Assembly: GCF_014195655.1 (NCBI RefSeq)
Contig: NZ_JACICD010000003.1
Span: forward strand, 310,001 to 374,000
Length of the DNA: 64,000 nucleotides
Origin: Ancylobacter tetraedralis
GTDB lineage: Bacteria; Pseudomonadota; Alphaproteobacteria; Rhizobiales; Xanthobacteraceae
Direction of reading: 5' to 3'
Program-made: the position numbers and the translations under genes
Notes under the pieces: generated by a model
What the model saw: only the letters and a program-made list of their open reading frames with translations
What the model was told of the DNA's origin: nothing
Databases searched by the model: none
In this document: piece by piece, positions 46,164 to 55,634 of the stretch
How the letters are laid out: each line of letters starts with the position of its first letter
Position numbering within the stretch: position 1 is the first letter of the stretch

Positions 46164-47858
46164 CTAGAACACCCCGCCGATGAAGCCGGTCTCGTCGACG
46201 AAGATGTTCTCCGCCGCCGGGCGCGAGGGCAGGCCCGGCATGGTCATCACCTCGCCGCACAGCACCACGACGAAGCCCGCGCCGGCGGAGAGCCGCACGT
46301 CGCGCACCGGCAGGACGAAGCCTTCCGGCGCGCCGCGGCGACTGGGATCGGCGGAGAAGCTGTACTGCGTCTTGGCCATGCACACCGGCAGATCACCGAA
46401 GCCCAGCGCCTCGAACTCGCCCAGCTTCTTCAGCGCGCCGGGCTCGATCGCCACCGAGCCGGCGCGGTAGATCTTCTTCGCCACGGTGTCGATCTTCTCG
46501 ACCAGCGGCAGGTTGCTCGCATAGAGCGGGCGGAACGCGGACGGAGCGTCGGCGAGCTGGACCACGTCCTGCGCCAGCGACAGCGCACCCGCCGAGCCAT
46601 CCGCCCAGTGGGTGCACAGGTGAACCCGCGCGCCAACGCCGGCGCAAGCAGCCTCGATGGCGGCGACCTCCGCCGATGTGTCGCTGGTGAAGCGGTTGAT
46701 CGCCACCACCGCCGGCACGCCGAACTGGCCGATATTCTCGATGTGTCGCACCAGATTGGCCGCGCCCAGCGTCACCGCCGCGACGTTTTCCGGCCCGAGG
46801 TCCTTCTGCGCCACGCCGCCATGCATCTTCAGCGCGCGCACCGTGGCCACGATGACGACCACGGAAGGCGCCAGCCCCGCCTGCCGGCACTTGATGTCGA
46901 GGAACTTCTCCGCCCCGAGATCGGCGCCGAAGCCGGCCTCGGTCACCACGTAATCGGCGAGGCCGAGCGCGGTGCGCGTGGCCATCACCGAATTGCAGCC
47001 ATGGGCGATGTTGGCGAAGGGACCGCCATGCACCAGCGCCGGGGTTCCCTCCAGCGTCTGCACGAGATTGGGCTGGAAGGCGTCGCGCAGCAGGGCGGTC
47101 ATCGCCCCCGTCACCTTCAGCTGCGCGGCGGTCACCGGCTGGCGGGTGCGGGTCTGCGCCACCACCATGCGACCCAGCCGCTCCTCCAGGTCGTCCAGCG
47201 AGCGGGCGAGGCAGAAGATCGCCATCACCTCGGAGGCGACGGTGATGTCGAAGCCGTCCTCGCGCGGGAAGCCGTTGCCTGGGCCCCCGAGCCCGACCAC
47301 GACGCTGCGCAGCGCCCGGTCGTTGAGGTCGACCACGCGCCGCCAGTTGATGCGCCGCGTGTCGATGCCGAGTTCGTTGCCCCAGTAGACGTGATTGTCG
47401 ATCGCCGCCGCGAGCAGATTGTGCGCCGCGCTGATGGCGTGGAAATCACCGGTGAAATGCAGGTTGATGTCCTGCATGGGAATGATCTGCGCGTGCCCCC
47501 CGCCGGTGGCGCCACCCTTGGAGCCGAAGACCGGGCCGAGGCTCGGCTCGCGCAGCGCGATGGCGACGCGCTTGCCGGCATGCGCCAGCGCATCGCCGAG
47601 GCCGATCGTGGTGGTGGTCTTGCCCTCGCCCGCCGGGGTCGGGTTGATAGCGGTGACGAGCACCAGCCTGCCATCCGCCTTCGCCTCCGCTGTCCGGGCG
47701 AAGGGGAGCGCGATCTTGGCCTTGTCATGCCCATAGCGGAACAGGGCTTCGGCGGGCACGCCGAGCCGGGCGCCGATCTCCTCGATCGGGCGCGGCGCGA
47801 CGCTGGCGGCGATGGCCGCATCGCTGGTGGGATCGATCGTGCGCACGGCGCTGTTCAT
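46164..47858 (-). CDS. fhs: Formate-tetrahydrofolate ligase
   Basis: 564 residues, the normal length. It makes 10-formyl-THF from formate, THF and ATP in one-carbon metabolism. The P-loop is [21 protein letters not shown]; other signatures are [56 protein letters not shown] and [13 protein letters not shown], and [14 protein letters not shown] 47858 is chosen; the protein begins with an Ala-rich leader and family sequence starts by residue ~20. The DoxX gene lies 25 bases upstream on the same strand. Confidence 0.97.
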   Translation of the reverse strand: MNSAVRTIDPTSDAAIAASVAPRPIEEIGARLGVPAEALFRYGHDKAKIALPFARTAEAKADGRLVLVTAINPTPAGEGKTTTTIGLGDALAHAGKRVAIALREPSLGPVFGSKGGATGGGHAQIIPMQDINLHFTGDFHAISAAHNLLAAAIDNHVYWGNELGIDTRRINWRRVVDLNDRALRSVVVGLGGPGNGFPREDGFDITVASEVMAIFCLARSLDDLEERLGRMVVAQTRTRQPVTAAQLKVTGAMTALLRDAFQPNLVQTLEGTPALVHGGPFANIAHGCNSVMATRTALGLADYVVTEAGFGADLGAEKFLDIKCRQAGLAPSVVVIVATVRALKMHGGVAQKDLGPENVAAVTLGAANLVRHIENIGQFGVPAVVAINRFTSDTSAEVAAIEAACAGVGARVHLCTHWADGSAGALSLAQDVVQLADAPSAFRPLYASNLPLVEKIDTVAKKIYRAGSVAIEPGALKKLGEFEALGFGDLPVCMAKTQYSFSADPSRRGAPEGFVLPVRDVRLSAGAGFVVVLCGEVMTMPGLPSRPAAENIFVDETGFIGGVF

Positions 47859-47883
47859 TGCGGCATCCGTTTGTTCGGGCCCG

Positions 47884-48294
47884 TCAGGCGGCGCGCGTGC
47901 GCTCCGCCAGGATGGCGACCAGCAGCATGCCGCCGACGACCGAGAAATGCTCGACGGCGACATAGAATTCCAACTGCGCCATCGGGCCCTCCATGTTCCA
48001 GAAATGATGGGCGATCGGAATGGTCAGGAGGGTGAAGATCGCCAGTGCCCCGGCGCCGAGCCAGGTCGCCCGGTTGAGCAGGATCAGTAACCCGCCGACG
48101 ATCTGGGTAAAGATGGTGAGCGCGGCGAAGAGCCAGGGCGGGTTGAGCCCGAAAAAGGCCATCTCCGTCTGCGCGCCGGGAAAGTCGACCAGCTTGCTGA
48201 TGGCACTGCCGAGAAACATGAAAACCAGCAGCAGGCGCGCCACGAAGGCGGTGGCGGGCGCGCGCAGGATGGCGGAAATGATCGCGGGGGTCAT
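47884..48294 (-). CDS. DoxX-family membrane protein
   Basis: 136 residues with four helices: [22 protein letters not shown] (DoxX signature), [40 protein letters not shown] and a last segment [13 protein letters not shown]. DoxX proteins take part in membrane redox or oxidative-stress responses in some species; here nothing more specific can be said. AGAGGAA lies 7 bases before ATG 48294. It is upstream of fhs in the same orientation. Confidence 0.85.
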   Translation of the reverse strand: MTPAIISAILRAPATAFVARLLLVFMFLGSAISKLVDFPGAQTEMAFFGLNPPWLFAALTIFTQIVGGLLILLNRATWLGAGALAIFTLLTIPIAHHFWNMEGPMAQLEFYVAVEHFSVVGGMLLVAILAERTRAA

Positions 48295-48377
48295 CGGTGA
48301 TTTCCTCTGGGGAAGAGCCGTTTCTGCCATAGCGCAACCGCCCGGTGAAGGCGAGTGACCCCCGCGATGCAACCGGT

Positions 48378-48770
48378 TTACTGGCGGGTATCGTCCACCG
48401 CTTCGGTGTCCGCCTCGTCGTCGCCCTCGTCGCCCTCGGCTCCTTCTTCCTCGCGCGCGGCCTTCGCCTCGGCGATGAAGTCGGGCGCCTGCTTCTTGGC
48501 TTCGCGCACGCTGTCGCCGAGCTCGCGCACGAAGCGGTCGAGGTCGAGCCTCAGGCCGCCAATGGACGGCTTCTCCGTCTCGGCGGCATAGGCCACCATG
48601 CGCAGCGACAGGCCGAGATCGGCGACGATGTCGGCGAGGAAGCCGTCGCCCAGCTCGTGCTCGTCGGCATAGGCGACGATCATGTCGTACAGGCCCGAGC
48701 GATGCGTCTCATACGCCTCCTCGTAGCCATCCTCGTTCTCGTCGTCGGGAAGGTCGTCCCACTCTGCCAT
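48378..48770 (-). CDS. Acidic protein of unknown function
   Basis: 130 residues, very acidic at both ends (WDDLPDDENEDGYEEAYE; EEEGAEGDEGDDEADTEAVDD) with a helical centre (GLYDMIVAYADEHELGDGFLADIVADLGLSLRMVAYA). No signal peptide or membrane segment, so cytoplasmic. AAGGAAA lies 8 bases before ATG 48770, and it starts 35 bases after the gpt stop on the same strand, so it is probably co-transcribed with gpt. I do not recognise the family. Confidence 0.72.
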   Translation of the reverse strand: MAEWDDLPDDENEDGYEEAYETHRSGLYDMIVAYADEHELGDGFLADIVADLGLSLRMVAYAAETEKPSIGGLRLDLDRFVRELGDSVREAKKQAPDFIAEAKAAREEEGAEGDEGDDEADTEAVDDTRQ

Positions 48771-48805
48771 GATGGCGTTTCCTTGCAAGGCGTTATCGGG
48801 CGGCG

Positions 48806-49312
48806 TCAGGCGACGCCGTCGCGTATCGGGGGCTGGAAGCTCAGCCCCATGTCCCACGGGAAATAGATCCACGTATCCTGGCTCACCTCGGTGACAAACG
48901 TGTCGATGAGCACCCGGCCGAGCGGCTTGGCATAGACGGTGGCGAAATGCGCCTTGGGCAGCATCTCGCGCACCATGCGCGCGGTCGAACCCGTGTCGAC
49001 AAGGTCGTCGATGACCAGAAGCCCCTGCCCGTTCGGCCCGGCCGCACCCGTCACCCGCTCGGCGATCGGCTTCAGGACCTCCATGTCACCCTGGGTCTTG
49101 TAGTCGTGATAGCTGGCGATGCATACCGTTTCGATGAGGCGCAGGCCGAGTTCGCGCGCCACGATGGCGGCCGGCACCAGCCCGCCGCGGGTGATGCAGA
49201 CAATGCCCACGAACGGCCCCGCCGCCGCCAGCCGCCAGGCAAGCGCCCGCGCATCCCGGTGGAACTGGTCCCACGAGACGGGGAAAGCCTTGGCTTGGCG
49301 GTCGTCGGACAT
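48806..49312 (-). CDS. gpt: Xanthine phosphoribosyltransferase
   Basis: 168 residues. The PRPP-binding motif is [17 protein letters not shown], preceded by the type I PRTase elements [21 protein letters not shown] and [14 protein letters not shown]. The C terminus ([17 protein letters not shown]) matches the Gpt family. It salvages xanthine and guanine to their nucleotides, fitting the purine-type permease at the start of the window in function though not in position. The acidic-protein gene follows. Confidence 0.94.
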   Translation of the reverse strand: MSDDRQAKAFPVSWDQFHRDARALAWRLAAAGPFVGIVCITRGGLVPAAIVARELGLRLIETVCIASYHDYKTQGDMEVLKPIAERVTGAAGPNGQGLLVIDDLVDTGSTARMVREMLPKAHFATVYAKPLGRVLIDTFVTEVSQDTWIYFPWDMGLSFQPPIRDGVA

Positions 49313-49411
49313 GAAGGAAACCTCGACAGGCGAACGGCACGTGCCAGATCAATAGCCGCAGCCTTCGCGCTTCTCCAGAGGCCGCGAGCGAAATACCCAG
49401 CTCGTCCATGT

Positions 49412-49465
49412 TGAAAAGCCCGCCTCGCCGCCTCGCTCTCGCGCGGGCGAGGCGGCGAGGCGGGC
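49412..49465 (-). terminator. Strong intrinsic terminator of the MoCF-domain gene
   Basis: A perfect 19-bp inverted repeat (49418-49436 and 49447-49465) with a 10-base loop is followed, in minus-strand direction, by TTTTC (49413-49417). It lies after the MoCF gene (stop at 49548) and before gpt (start 49312), both on the minus strand, so it probably insulates gpt. Confidence 0.8.
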
Positions 49466-49547
49466 CCACCCGCGGCGCAAGGGCCCGTGCCGCGACGGCG
49501 AAGCGAGCGCATTCGTGCGCGCCCCATCGGACGATATCGGGAGATCC

Positions 49548-50291
49548 TCAGGGTCGGCGCACGGTCTCGACCATGGCGCGCACCGCCGCCACCGCCTCTG
49601 CCAGCTTGCCGGCATCGCGCGAGCGCACCACGAGATTGGAATTGGGGCGGCCATCCTCGCCCATGAAGGGATAGGAGCCGATCGTCACGTCGGGATGTGC
49701 CTGCGCGATAAGCCGCAGCGGCCCGCCAATGTCGCCCTCGCGCGCATCCGCCCGCACCGTCTCCGAGAGAACCTTGACGCCGGTGCGCAGCTTGGGCGCC
49801 ACCTCGTCCAGCATGGCCTGCATGATGGTCGGCACGCCGGCCATCACGATGACGTTGCCGATCCAGAAACCCGGCGCCTTCGACACCGGGTTGGCGACCA
49901 GCTCGGCGCCGGCGGGAATGCGCGCCATGCGCAGGCGCGCCTCGTTCAGGTCCTCCGGCTTGATGTATTCCAGCAGCATGGCACGGGCGCGCGGATCGAC
50001 ATCGATGCCGACGCCGAACGCCTTGGCCACCGCATCGGCGGTGATGTCGTCATGGGTCGGGCCGATGCCGCCGGTGGTGAACACGTAGGTGAAGCGGGCG
50101 CGCAGCGCGTTGAGCGCCGCGACGATCTCCTCCTCCACGTCCGACACGACCCGCACTTCGCGCAGCTCGATGCCGAGGCCGGTGAGATATTCGGCGATGT
50201 AGCCGATGTTCTTGTCTTTGGTCCGCCCCGAGAGGATCTCGTCACCGATGACGAGGATGCCTGCGGTCACCGGCTCAGCCGTCCCGACCAT
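49548..50291 (-). CDS. MoCF-binding-domain protein (CinA N-terminal type)
   Basis: 247 residues. The N-terminal ~170 form a MoCF_biosynth domain (ILVIGDEILSGRTKDKNIGYI; YVFTTGGIGPTHDDITADAVAKAFG; SKAPGFWIGNVIVMAGVP). The rest matches the COG1058/KH-like part of CinA; the C-terminal nicotinamide-nucleotide amidase domain is absent, as in many Alphaproteobacteria where it is separate. CinA-type COG1058 domains have ADP-ribose pyrophosphatase activity in some members. AGGAGA lies 8 bases before ATG 50291. It diverges from the ATP-grasp gene. Confidence 0.88.
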   Translation of the reverse strand: MVGTAEPVTAGILVIGDEILSGRTKDKNIGYIAEYLTGLGIELREVRVVSDVEEEIVAALNALRARFTYVFTTGGIGPTHDDITADAVAKAFGVGIDVDPRARAMLLEYIKPEDLNEARLRMARIPAGAELVANPVSKAPGFWIGNVIVMAGVPTIMQAMLDEVAPKLRTGVKVLSETVRADAREGDIGGPLRLIAQAHPDVTIGSYPFMGEDGRPNSNLVVRSRDAGKLAEAVAAVRAMVETVRRP

Positions 50292-50502
50292 GCGAATCTT
50301 CTCCTGCCTTCGGCGCCTCGCGGCGCGTTGCCCTGTTTCGCCGCAAATGACCGCAGCGCCCGCCGCAAGCAAGGGCAGGAAGCCTCAGAAATGGGCAATC
50401 TGCGAATATTCCGCTGATTATCCCGCTCTGGATTCTTCCACCTCTTCCGCTCGCCCGGCGTTTGTAGCTAACTTGGGAGAGTTGGGGAGTAGATTTGCAC
50501 CG

Positions 50503-51924
50503 ATGAGCGTCGCCTTCGACGAGATGACAAACGCGGACGGTTCCATCCGTGCCGCTTACACCGCCCTCGCCAAGTGGTTGAACGGCGTTCCACCCGAGGT
50601 GCTCGACTTCCGCCGCAAGGAGGCCGAATTCATATTCCGGCGCATCGGCATCACCTTCGCCGTCTATGGCGACAGCGATGCCCAGGAGCGCCTGATTCCC
50701 TTCGACATCATCCCGCGCATCCTCACCGGTGGCGAATGGGGGCGGCTGTCCAAGGGGCTGGAGCAGCGCACCAAGGCGCTGAACCTCTACATCAAGGACG
50801 TCTATTCCAAGCGCGACATCCTGAAGGCGGGCATCGTGCCGGAGGATCTGGTCTACCAGAACCCGGTGTTCCGCCCGGAGATGAACGGCCAGAAGGTGCC
50901 GCACGACCTTTATGTCCATATTGCCGGCATCGACGTGGTGCGGGTGGATTCCGAGACGTTCTACGTGCTCGAGGACAATGCCCGCACGCCCTCCGGCGTC
51001 TCCTACATGCTGGAGAACCGCGAGATCATGATGCGGCTGTTTCCCGAGTTGTTCGCCGAGAACCGCGTCGCGCCGGTCGAGAACTACACGGACGAACTGC
51101 TGGCCACGCTGAAATCGCTCGCCCCGGTGACCGCGAACAATGATCCGGTCGTGGTCGTGCTCACGCCCGGCATCTTCAATTCGGCCTATTACGAGCACTC
51201 CTTCCTCGCCGACAAGCTCGGCGTCGAGCTGGTAGAAGGGCGCGACCTGTTCATCCGCAATGACGTCGTCTACATGCGCACCACCGAGGGGCCCAAGCGC
51301 GTCGACGTGATCTATCGCCGTCTCGACGACGATTTCCTCGACCCCCTCGCCTTCCGGCCGGACAGCGCGCTGGGCGTGCCCGGGCTGATGAGCGCCTATA
51401 ATGCCGGCAACGTCACGCTGACCAACGCGGTCGGCACCGGGGTTGCCGACGACAAGGCGGTCTACAGCTACATGCCCGACATCATCCGCTTCTATCTCGG
51501 CGAGGAGCCGCTTCTGAAGAACGTGCCGACCTGGCGCTGCCGCGAGGCGGACCACCTGAAATACGTGCTCGACCACCTGAACGAACTCGTGGTGAAGGAG
51601 GTGCACGGCTCGGGCGGCTACGGCATGCTGATCGGCCCGCGCGCGGACAAGGCGCAGATCGAGCTGTTCCGCGCCAAGCTCAAGCAGGATCCGACGAATT
51701 TCATCGCCCAGCCGACACTGGCGCTGTCCACCTGCCCGACCTTCGTCGATGAAGGCATCGCGCCGCGCCATGTGGACCTGCGCCCCTTCGTGCTCACCGG
51801 CTCCGACCGCGTGCGCATCGTGCCGGGCGGGCTGACCCGCGTGGCGCTGGAGGCCGGCTCGCTGGTTGTCAATTCCAGCCAGGGTGGCGGAACCAAGGAC
51901 ACATGGGTGCTGGAGGAGAGCTGA
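50503..51924 (+). CDS. Circularly permuted ATP-grasp protein
   Basis: 473 residues of the CP_ATPgrasp_1 (DUF404/407) family. Conserved stretches are PFDIIPRILTGGEWGRLSKGLEQRTKALNLYIKDVY, FYVLEDNARTPSGVSYMLENREIMMRLFPELF, VVVLTPGIFNSAYYEHSFLADKLGVELVEG and the ATP-grasp lysine in ELVVKEVHGSGGYGMLIGP. ATP-grasp ligases join a carboxylate to an amine through acyl phosphate. With alpha-E, transglutaminase and Anbu it forms a known conserved cluster predicted to make and break a peptide-like bond; no substrate is known. The ATG at 50503 follows a GGGGAG sequence. Confidence 0.92.
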   Translation: MSVAFDEMTNADGSIRAAYTALAKWLNGVPPEVLDFRRKEAEFIFRRIGITFAVYGDSDAQERLIPFDIIPRILTGGEWGRLSKGLEQRTKALNLYIKDVYSKRDILKAGIVPEDLVYQNPVFRPEMNGQKVPHDLYVHIAGIDVVRVDSETFYVLEDNARTPSGVSYMLENREIMMRLFPELFAENRVAPVENYTDELLATLKSLAPVTANNDPVVVVLTPGIFNSAYYEHSFLADKLGVELVEGRDLFIRNDVVYMRTTEGPKRVDVIYRRLDDDFLDPLAFRPDSALGVPGLMSAYNAGNVTLTNAVGTGVADDKAVYSYMPDIIRFYLGEEPLLKNVPTWRCREADHLKYVLDHLNELVVKEVHGSGGYGMLIGPRADKAQIELFRAKLKQDPTNFIAQPTLALSTCPTFVDEGIAPRHVDLRPFVLTGSDRVRIVPGGLTRVALEAGSLVVNSSQGGGTKDTWVLEES

Positions 51925-51972
51925 TCGCTATCGGAACGACGACGGGCGTGAACAGGAACGGGGAGCGAAACA

Positions 51973-52596
51973 ATGCCGATTGAAACATGGCTGGCCTTCG
52001 TCGCCGCGTCGGCGGTGCTGCTGGTCATTCCCGGGCCGACCATCCTGCTGGTCGTCTCCTATGCGCTCGGTCAGGGACGCCGCGTGGCGCTGCCGGTCGC
52101 AGCCGGCGTGGCGCTGGGCGACTTCACCGCCATGACGCTCTCCATGCTCGGCCTCGGCGCGCTGCTCGCCACCTCCGCCCTGCTGTTCACCGGGCTGAAA
52201 TGGATCGGCGCGGCCTATCTCATCTGGCTCGGCATCAAGCTGTGGCGTGCCGGTGGCACCCCGCTCGTCAGCGAGGCGCGCACCGGCGGCTCGTCGCTCG
52301 GCATGCTGCTGCATGCGTGGATCGTCACGGCGCTTAATCCCAAGAGCATCACCTTCTTCGTGGCCTTCCTGCCGCAATTCCTCGATCCCGGCCGGGACTT
52401 CCTGACGCAGTTGGTCATCTTCGAGACCACCTTCCTGGTCCTCGCCGCCACCAACGCCTTCGGCTACGCGCTCATTGCCGGCCGGCTGCGCGGGGCGATC
52501 GGCAATTCGCACATCGTCGCCGCCATCAACCGGGTCGGCGGCACCCTTCTGATCGGGGCGGGCGTGGCCACGCTCGCCTGGCGTAACGCCAAATAG
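51973..52596 (+). CDS. LysE-family amino-acid exporter
   Basis: 207 residues with six helices. LysE/RhtB features are AASAVLLVIPGPTILLVVSYALGQGRR at the start, WIGAAYLIWLGIKLWRAG and AWIVTALNPKSITFFVAFLPQFL. The family exports amino acids such as lysine, threonine or homoserine lactone. It is placed between the ATP-grasp and alpha-E genes (48 bases after, 16 bases before), all on one strand, so it is co-transcribed with the Anbu cluster. This is not part of the core cluster as I know it. Confidence 0.9.
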   Translation: MPIETWLAFVAASAVLLVIPGPTILLVVSYALGQGRRVALPVAAGVALGDFTAMTLSMLGLGALLATSALLFTGLKWIGAAYLIWLGIKLWRAGGTPLVSEARTGGSSLGMLLHAWIVTALNPKSITFFVAFLPQFLDPGRDFLTQLVIFETTFLVLAATNAFGYALIAGRLRGAIGNSHIVAAINRVGGTLLIGAGVATLAWRNAK

Positions 52597-52612
52597 AACG
52601 AACGCGGTCCCC

Positions 52613-53557
52613 ATGCTTTCACGCACTGCAGACAATCTCTACTGGCTGGCCCGCTACATGGAGCGCGCGGATTGCCTCGCGCGTATCCTCGACGTCACCC
52701 AGCGCCTCGCGCAGCTTCCAGCCGCCTATGGTGGCTCCACCAACGAGTGGCGCTCGGCGCTGCTCACGGCGGGCTGCGCCGACCTGTTCAAGCAGGTGCA
52801 CGGCGAGGAGGCGACCGAGCAGAACGTCATCAACTTCCTCGCCTTCGCGCCGGAGAACCCCTCCTCGATCCGCAACTGCTTCGAGATCGCCCGCACCAAT
52901 GCGCGCTCGGTGCGCACGGCGCTGACCATCGAGATGTGGGAGACCATCAACTCCGCCTGGCTGGAACTGAAGCGCTATTCCACCAAGAACATGACGCGCG
53001 AGGAGCTGGCGCGCTTCCTCTCCTTCGTGAAGGAAACCTCGCTGCGCTTCGACGGTGCCGCCTACCGCACCATGCTGCGCAACGATGCCTTCTGGTTCTC
53101 GCGCGTGGGCATGTATGTGGAGCGGGCCGACAACACGGCGCGCATCCTGGACGTGAAATACCATGTGCTGCTGCCGGACTCCGAGCACATCGGCGGACCG
53201 CTCGACTATTTCCAGTGGGCCTCGATCCTGCGCTCCGTCTCGGCGCTGACCTCGTTCCACTGGGTCTATCGCGAGAGCGTGAAGCCGTGGCTGGTCGCGG
53301 ACCTCCTGATCCTCAACGCGCAGATGCCGCGTTCGCTGACCAGCTGCTACCAGAACATCACCCGCTATCTCGACGATATCGCCGCCTACTACGGCCGTCA
53401 GGGCTCCTCGCAGCGCCTTGCCCGTAACACGCTGACGCGGCTCGGCAACAGCCGCATGGATGATATCTTCCAGACCGGCCTGCATGAATTCATTGACGGC
53501 TTCGTCGTCGAGAACAATCGCCTCGGCTCCTTCGTTACCGAACAATACCTGCTCTGA
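52613..53557 (+). CDS. Alpha-E domain protein
   Basis: 314 residues, all-helical, of the alpha-E (DUF403) family. The start MLSRTADNLYWLARYMERADCLARILD and the second copy-like RVGMYVERADNTARILDVKYHVLLPDS are family signatures. Alpha-E proteins always occur with CP-ATP-grasp and transglutaminase genes and are thought to act in the same peptide-bond chemistry. The start is ATG 52613. Confidence 0.93.
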   Translation: MLSRTADNLYWLARYMERADCLARILDVTQRLAQLPAAYGGSTNEWRSALLTAGCADLFKQVHGEEATEQNVINFLAFAPENPSSIRNCFEIARTNARSVRTALTIEMWETINSAWLELKRYSTKNMTREELARFLSFVKETSLRFDGAAYRTMLRNDAFWFSRVGMYVERADNTARILDVKYHVLLPDSEHIGGPLDYFQWASILRSVSALTSFHWVYRESVKPWLVADLLILNAQMPRSLTSCYQNITRYLDDIAAYYGRQGSSQRLARNTLTRLGNSRMDDIFQTGLHEFIDGFVVENNRLGSFVTEQYLL

Positions 53558-53633
53558 ACGGCAGTCCCGAACCGACCCGACCCCGATACGGCCCAACCCA
53601 GTTCCTGCCCAAACCAGACCTGGCCTTCGCGTC

Positions 53634-54470
53634 ATGCGCATTCATGTGAACCACGCCACGACCTACACCTACGAGCCGCCGGCCAATGGTGCGATCCAGA
53701 CCCTGCGCCTGACGCCGCGCAACCATGACGGTCAGTATGTCGTTGCCTGGCGTATCGAGGTGTCGGAGAGCTGCCGCCTGCGCACCCACGAGGATGCGTT
53801 CGGCAACCTCACCCACACCTTCGCGCTGGAAGGGCCGCTGTCGCAGCTGCGCGTGCAGGTGGACGGCGAGGTGGAGACGCAGGAGACCGACGGCGTGGTG
53901 CGCGGCACCAAGGAGCGCTTCCCGCCCTCGCTATTCATGCGCCAGACCGATCTCACCGGCTGTGACGAGGCGCTGCGCAGCTTCGCGCTGGATAAAACCG
54001 TTGGCGAAGGCGACCGCATTGCCCGGCTGCATCTCCTGATGGACGCCATCGCCGCGACCATGACCTTTGACACCGACCCGACCAATGCCGGCACCTCGGC
54101 CGCCGAGGCCTTCGCGCTGAAGCGCGGCGTGTGTCAGGACTACGCGCATATCTTCATCGCCGCGGCGCGCCATCTCGGCATTCCCGCCCGCTATGTCAGC
54201 GGTTATCTCGTCGGCGATGCCGGCACCTCGGTGCCGACCAGCGGCCAGCAGGCCGGCCATGGCTGGGCCGAGGCGCATATCGAGGGGCTGGGATGGGTCG
54301 GCTTCGATCCGACAAACCGCCAGTGTCCGACCGAAGCCTATATCCGCCTCGCCGTCGGGCTCGACTATCTCGGCGCCGCACCGGTTCGCGGCAATCGCTA
54401 TGGCGGGGGCGAGGAAAGCCTCGCCGTCGCCCTGAACGTCGACCAATCCAGCCGACAAATTCAGGGCTGA
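53634..54470 (+). CDS. Transglutaminase-like protease/transferase with N-terminal beta domain
   Basis: 278 residues. An N-terminal Bact_transglu_N domain (MRIHVNHATTYTYEPPA...LRLTPRNHDGQ) precedes a transglutaminase core with catalytic Cys in ALKRGVCQDYAHIFIAAARHLG, His in AGHGWAEAHIEGLGW and Asp in VGFDPTNRQ. No signal peptide, so cytoplasmic. In this cluster type it may cleave or transfer the peptide bond formed by the ATP-grasp enzyme. It starts 76 bases after the alpha-E gene and ends 92 bases before the Anbu gene. Confidence 0.92.
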   Translation: MRIHVNHATTYTYEPPANGAIQTLRLTPRNHDGQYVVAWRIEVSESCRLRTHEDAFGNLTHTFALEGPLSQLRVQVDGEVETQETDGVVRGTKERFPPSLFMRQTDLTGCDEALRSFALDKTVGEGDRIARLHLLMDAIAATMTFDTDPTNAGTSAAEAFALKRGVCQDYAHIFIAAARHLGIPARYVSGYLVGDAGTSVPTSGQQAGHGWAEAHIEGLGWVGFDPTNRQCPTEAYIRLAVGLDYLGAAPVRGNRYGGGEESLAVALNVDQSSRQIQG

Positions 54471-54562
54471 ATGGTTGCCGGTCGCAAAAGCGCACCGCTA
54501 TAAGGGCGCAACGGGTGCAGACGTGTTCCAGACGGAGCGCGGACCAGGGGGAAGTGCCTTTC

Positions 54563-55309
54563 ATGACCTATTGTTGCGGAATTCTGGTGCGTGACGGTCT
54601 GGTCATGGTCGCGGACACGCGTACCAATGCCGGCCTCGACAATATCTCGACCTTCCGCAAGCTCCACGTCTTCGAAGAGCCCGGCCGTCATGTGATGGGG
54701 CTGGCGACGGCGGGTAACCTGTCGATCTCGCAGGCTGTCATCTCCACGCTTCAGGAGGGGCTCGACAATCCCGAGACCGGCGAGAAGGACACGCTGACCG
54801 GCTGCACCAGCATGTTCCGCGCGACCCAGCTGGTCGGGCGCGCCGTGCGCCACGTCTATCACCTCTATGGCGAGGGGCTGAAGGAAGCCGACGTGCGGTT
54901 CGACGTCTCCTTCCTGTTCGGCGGGCAGGTGAACGGCGGACGGCTGCGGCTGTTCATGATCTATGCCGCCGGCAATTTCATCGAGTGCACCTCGGACACG
55001 CCCTTCCTGCAGATCGGCGAGCACAAATACGGCAAGCCGGTGCTGGATCGCTCGATCACCTACAATACCGATCTGTATGACGCGCTGAAATCGGGACTGA
55101 TCTCGATGGATTCGACCATGCGCTCGAATCTCGGCGTCGGCATGCCGCTGGATGTGCTGATCGCGCGACGCGATGCCTCGGAAGCCGAGCTGAACTACCG
55201 CGTGGAGCCGGGCGAACCGTATTTCCACGACCTGCGCGAGCGCTGGTCGGCAGCGCTGCGTGCAGCCCACAACTCGATCCCGCGCCCGCCCTATGGCCCT
55301 TCGCGCTAA
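54563..55309 (+). CDS. Anbu (ancestral beta-subunit, proteasome-like peptidase)
   Basis: 248 residues of the NTN-hydrolase fold. The protein starts Met-Thr-Tyr, so removal of Met exposes Thr1 as nucleophile with no propeptide, as in Anbu. Counting from that Thr, Asp17 (in VMVADTRTNAG) and Lys32 (in STFRKLHVF) complete the active site. The body includes RFDVSFLFGGQV and FIECTSDTPFLQIGEHKYGKPVLDR. Anbu forms open helical or ring assemblies; the natural substrate is unknown. It ends the ATP-grasp / LysE / alpha-E / transglutaminase / Anbu series. Confidence 0.93.
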   Translation: MTYCCGILVRDGLVMVADTRTNAGLDNISTFRKLHVFEEPGRHVMGLATAGNLSISQAVISTLQEGLDNPETGEKDTLTGCTSMFRATQLVGRAVRHVYHLYGEGLKEADVRFDVSFLFGGQVNGGRLRLFMIYAAGNFIECTSDTPFLQIGEHKYGKPVLDRSITYNTDLYDALKSGLISMDSTMRSNLGVGMPLDVLIARRDASEAELNYRVEPGEPYFHDLRERWSAALRAAHNSIPRPPYGPSR

Positions 55310-55321
55310 GCCCACAAGCAA

Positions 55322-55356
55322 ATGAACCGTCCGCGCGTGGCGCGCGGCCGGTTCAT
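55322..55356. terminator. Hairpin after the Anbu gene
   Basis: A 16-bp stem with one mismatch (55322-55337 with 55341-55356) and a 3-base loop begins 13 bases after the Anbu stop and lies between convergent genes, so it may serve both. Confidence 0.65.
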
Positions 55357-55398
55357 GGCCTCTTTCGGGCTTCGGCTTCGGACCGACATCGTCGATCG

Positions 55399-55470
55399 TC
55401 AGGTCAGCAGATAGAGCACGATGATGATCGGAATCGGAATACCGATAAGCCACATAACAATAGCCGGCAT
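55399..55470 (-). CDS. 23-residue single-span membrane peptide
   Basis: On the minus strand AGGAGG (55479-55484) lies 8 bases before an ATG at 55470 that opens 23 codons ending in TGA at 55399. The peptide is almost wholly hydrophobic: MPAIVMWL, then IGIPIPIIIV, then LYLLT. It is one membrane span with a proline kink (IPIP) and no charged residue. The codon use includes ATT and CTT, unlike the high-GC neighbours. It is too short for normal gene calling. Its function is unknown; the convergent arrangement with Anbu does not imply a link. Confidence 0.65.
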   Translation of the reverse strand: MPAIVMWLIGIPIPIIIVLYLLT

Positions 55471-55634
55471 GGGTGCTTCCTCCTGTGTCTGTAGCCTCAC
55501 CTTCGCCTTGATAACGCCAGAACGACTTGGTGGTTCCTTGGCGAGTTAAGAAGCTCTCACCCGGATCTCGGCCGGGCGATGCCTTGCCCGGCCGGCCCGG
55601 CTGGTTCATCTTCACCGCCCTCCGGAGGAAGACC

